Part shown: positions 62,866 to 64,000 of the stretch, one piece after another
Numbering within the stretch: the stretch's first letter is position 1
Layout of the letters: each line of letters starts with the position of its first letter
Assembly (NCBI RefSeq): GCF_013359685.1
Contig: NZ_JABFMV010000008.1
Location: forward strand, 62,001 to 126,000
Origin: Leifsonia sp. C5G2
Lineage (GTDB): Bacteria; Actinomycetota; Actinomycetes; Actinomycetales; Microbacteriaceae
Length of the DNA stretch: 64,000 bases
Direction of reading: 5' to 3'
Position numbers and translations under genes: made by a program
The notes under the pieces: generated by a model
The model's database searches: none
The model's input: the letters and a program-made list of their open reading frames with translations, nothing else
Told to the model about the DNA's origin: nothing

Positions 62866-64000
62866 ATGACAGCGGGCACGACGAGCACCAGGCGACCGGT
62901 CGCCGCCGAACCGCTGGGAGTACCGCGCCGGCTGCGCTTCGCCGGCCGCGAGGTCCCGTGGTGGGCGGCCGTGCTGGTCGTCTACGCCGTCTCGCGGCTG
63001 CTGACGACGGCGCTGATGCTCGCCCTGTTCATCGCCGCCACCGTCGGCCACTGGGAGTTCGCCAGCCCCCGGATGAACCCCACGTTCTTCACGTTCTCCG
63101 GCTCGTGGGACGGCTCGTACTACAGCCAGATCGTCGAGCAGGGCTACCCGACCTCGCTCCCGCTCGACGCCGACGGCTCGGTGCAGCAGAACCCGTGGGC
63201 GTTCCTCCCGCTGTTCCCGCTGATCGTGCGCGGGCTGATGTTCGTCACCGGGCTCGGCTTCTACCCGGCCGGGTTCACCGTGGCGATCCTGTTCGGGGCG
63301 GCGGCGAGCGTCGTGCTGTTCCGGCTGGTCGCGGCGCGCGCAGGGGTCTCCAGCGCTTTCTGGGCGACGGCGTTCTTCTGCTTCAGCCCGCTGTCGTTCG
63401 TGCTGCAGATCGCGTACGCCGAGACGCTGTTCTTCTTCCTGATGTTCGCGGCGCTGCTCGCGATGATCCACCGCCGCTACTGGGTGATGCTGCCGTTCGG
63501 GGTGGCTGCCGCGTTCACGCGGCCCGGCGCGCTCGCGCTCCCGCTGGCCCTCGCGATCGTGCTGGTCGTGCGCTTCGTGCGCGCCCGCCGTGGGACGGAC
63601 GCATTCCGGCCGCGCGAGCAGCTCACCATGCTCGTCACCGGCGCGCTCATGGCGGTCGCCGGGATGGCGTGGCCGATCATCGCTGCGGTCGTCACCGGCA
63701 CGGGCGACGCCTACGTGAGCACGGAGCTGTCGTGGTGGACCGGCTTCATCGGCAACGTCGCCTTCGTTCCGCTGACCCCGTGGTTCCTGCTCAGCTGGCG
63801 GTACCTGAGCATCCTCGGTGCCGTGATCGTGATCGGGATCGTCGCCGGCTACACCTGGATCCTCACCCGGCCGTCCGTGCGAGCCCTCGGCACCGAGGTG
63901 ATCGCGTACGCGGCGAGCTACGGGCTGTACCTGTTCGCGGTGTTCCTCCCGCAGCAGAGCACGTTCCGGCTCCTGCTGCCGCTCGCGCCGCTGGCCGGGG
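62866..64000 (+). CDS. PIG-V-like mannosyltransferase, N-terminal part (runs off the window)
   Basis: The frame is open from ATG 62866 to the end of the window (378 complete codons). A polar head of about 35 residues leads into at least eight membrane helices. The first extracytoplasmic loop has SGSWDGSYYSQIVEQGYP, matching the W-D-x-x-x-Y-x-x-I-x-x-x-G-Y motif of PIG-V/GT-C mannosyltransferases, which use a polyprenyl-phosphate mannose donor. NPWAFLPLFPLIVRG and CFSPLSFVLQIAYAETLFFFLMFAAL are also typical. The acceptor is unknown. GGATGGGA precedes the ATG. Confidence 0.78.
   Translation, partial: MTAGTTSTRRPVAAEPLGVPRRLRFAGREVPWWAAVLVVYAVSRLLTTALMLALFIAATVGHWEFASPRMNPTFFTFSGSWDGSYYSQIVEQGYPTSLPLDADGSVQQNPWAFLPLFPLIVRGLMFVTGLGFYPAGFTVAILFGAAASVVLFRLVAARAGVSSAFWATAFFCFSPLSFVLQIAYAETLFFFLMFAALLAMIHRRYWVMLPFGVAAAFTRPGALALPLALAIVLVVRFVRARRGTDAFRPREQLTMLVTGALMAVAGMAWPIIAAVVTGTGDAYVSTELSWWTGFIGNVAFVPLTPWFLLSWRYLSILGAVIVIGIVAGYTWILTRPSVRALGTEVIAYAASYGLYLFAVFLPQQSTFRLLLPLAPLAG

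Noticed and set aside
62831-62869. A 12-codon frame (MADSGWPNRMGR) overlapping the start of the mannosyltransferase gene
   Set aside because: No ribosome site or -10 element points to it and no switching hairpin is present; it is probably chance.

Overview
The window reads as ordinary chromosome of a very high-GC actinobacterium. Gene content and order (rimI-tsaD, sucC-sucD, a DUF6350/PerM-type gene next to purN-purH, guaB plus guaB3, a CIRCE-controlled groES without groEL, DUF3817 next to guaA) and the style of the proteins fit the Microbacteriaceae, most likely a Leifsonia-like organism. That placement is an inference from gene content; no rRNA gene is present to test it. I see no tRNA, rRNA, CRISPR array, insertion sequence, integrase or phage gene.

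Layout. 1-6.5 kb: rimI (cut by the window edge), tsaD, a DUF4190-type membrane protein, a THUMP-like methyltransferase, groES, rarD and guaB. 6.6-13.1 kb: an ABC-F ATPase, a higBA toxin-antitoxin pair behind a perfect 26-bp palindrome, a MalY/PatB-type lyase, guaB3 and glpD. 13.2-18.1 kb: a KhtT/KhtU-like potassium/proton antiporter pair, SURF1, DUF3817 and guaA. 18.1-26.8 kb: a Bax-inhibitor-like protein, glpQ, pcrA/uvrD, an FUSC protein, an MpaB/DUF2236 protein and a sortase-anchored surface protein. 27-36.5 kb: sucCD, two membrane proteins, purN-purH, a Leu/Val dehydrogenase and a membrane-fused dimethylargininase. 36.6-40.6 kb: a heterodimeric ABC exporter behind a promoter, a 28-codon leader ORF and alternative hairpins. 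40.6-47.3 kb: a decarboxylase-like barrel protein lacking its PLP lysine, two response regulators and a histidine kinase, a lipoprotein, an ATL alkyltransferase-like protein, a GNAT protein and icd. 47.4-57.7 kb: an amino-sugar cluster (ROK repressor, ABC importer, GH3 hexosaminidase, ROK kinase, nagB, convergent nagA). 57.7-64 kb: purU, vapBC, an NCS1 permease with a cysteine hydrolase, an MFS exporter behind a leaderless mini-ORF, and the start of a PIG-V-like mannosyltransferase.

Functional links. The purine genes (guaB, guaB3, guaA, purN, purH, purU) are spread through the window. The nag cluster forms one coherent route: binding protein and two permeases import a chito-oligosaccharide, the GH3 enzyme cleaves it, the ROK kinase phosphorylates GlcNAc, and NagA plus NagB turn GlcNAc-6-P into fructose-6-P. 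sucC and icd, the two TCA loci here, share a similar 18-bp dyad upstream.

Two non-coding patterns stand out. First, many transcription units have a TAnnnT hexamer 5-7 bases before the start codon, the signature of leaderless transcription. Second, besides normal GC-rich terminators there is a set of long inverted repeats of mixed base composition (arms 16-27 bases, loops 9-18 bases). Some share short cores, and one lies in frame inside the GH3 gene at its interdomain linker.
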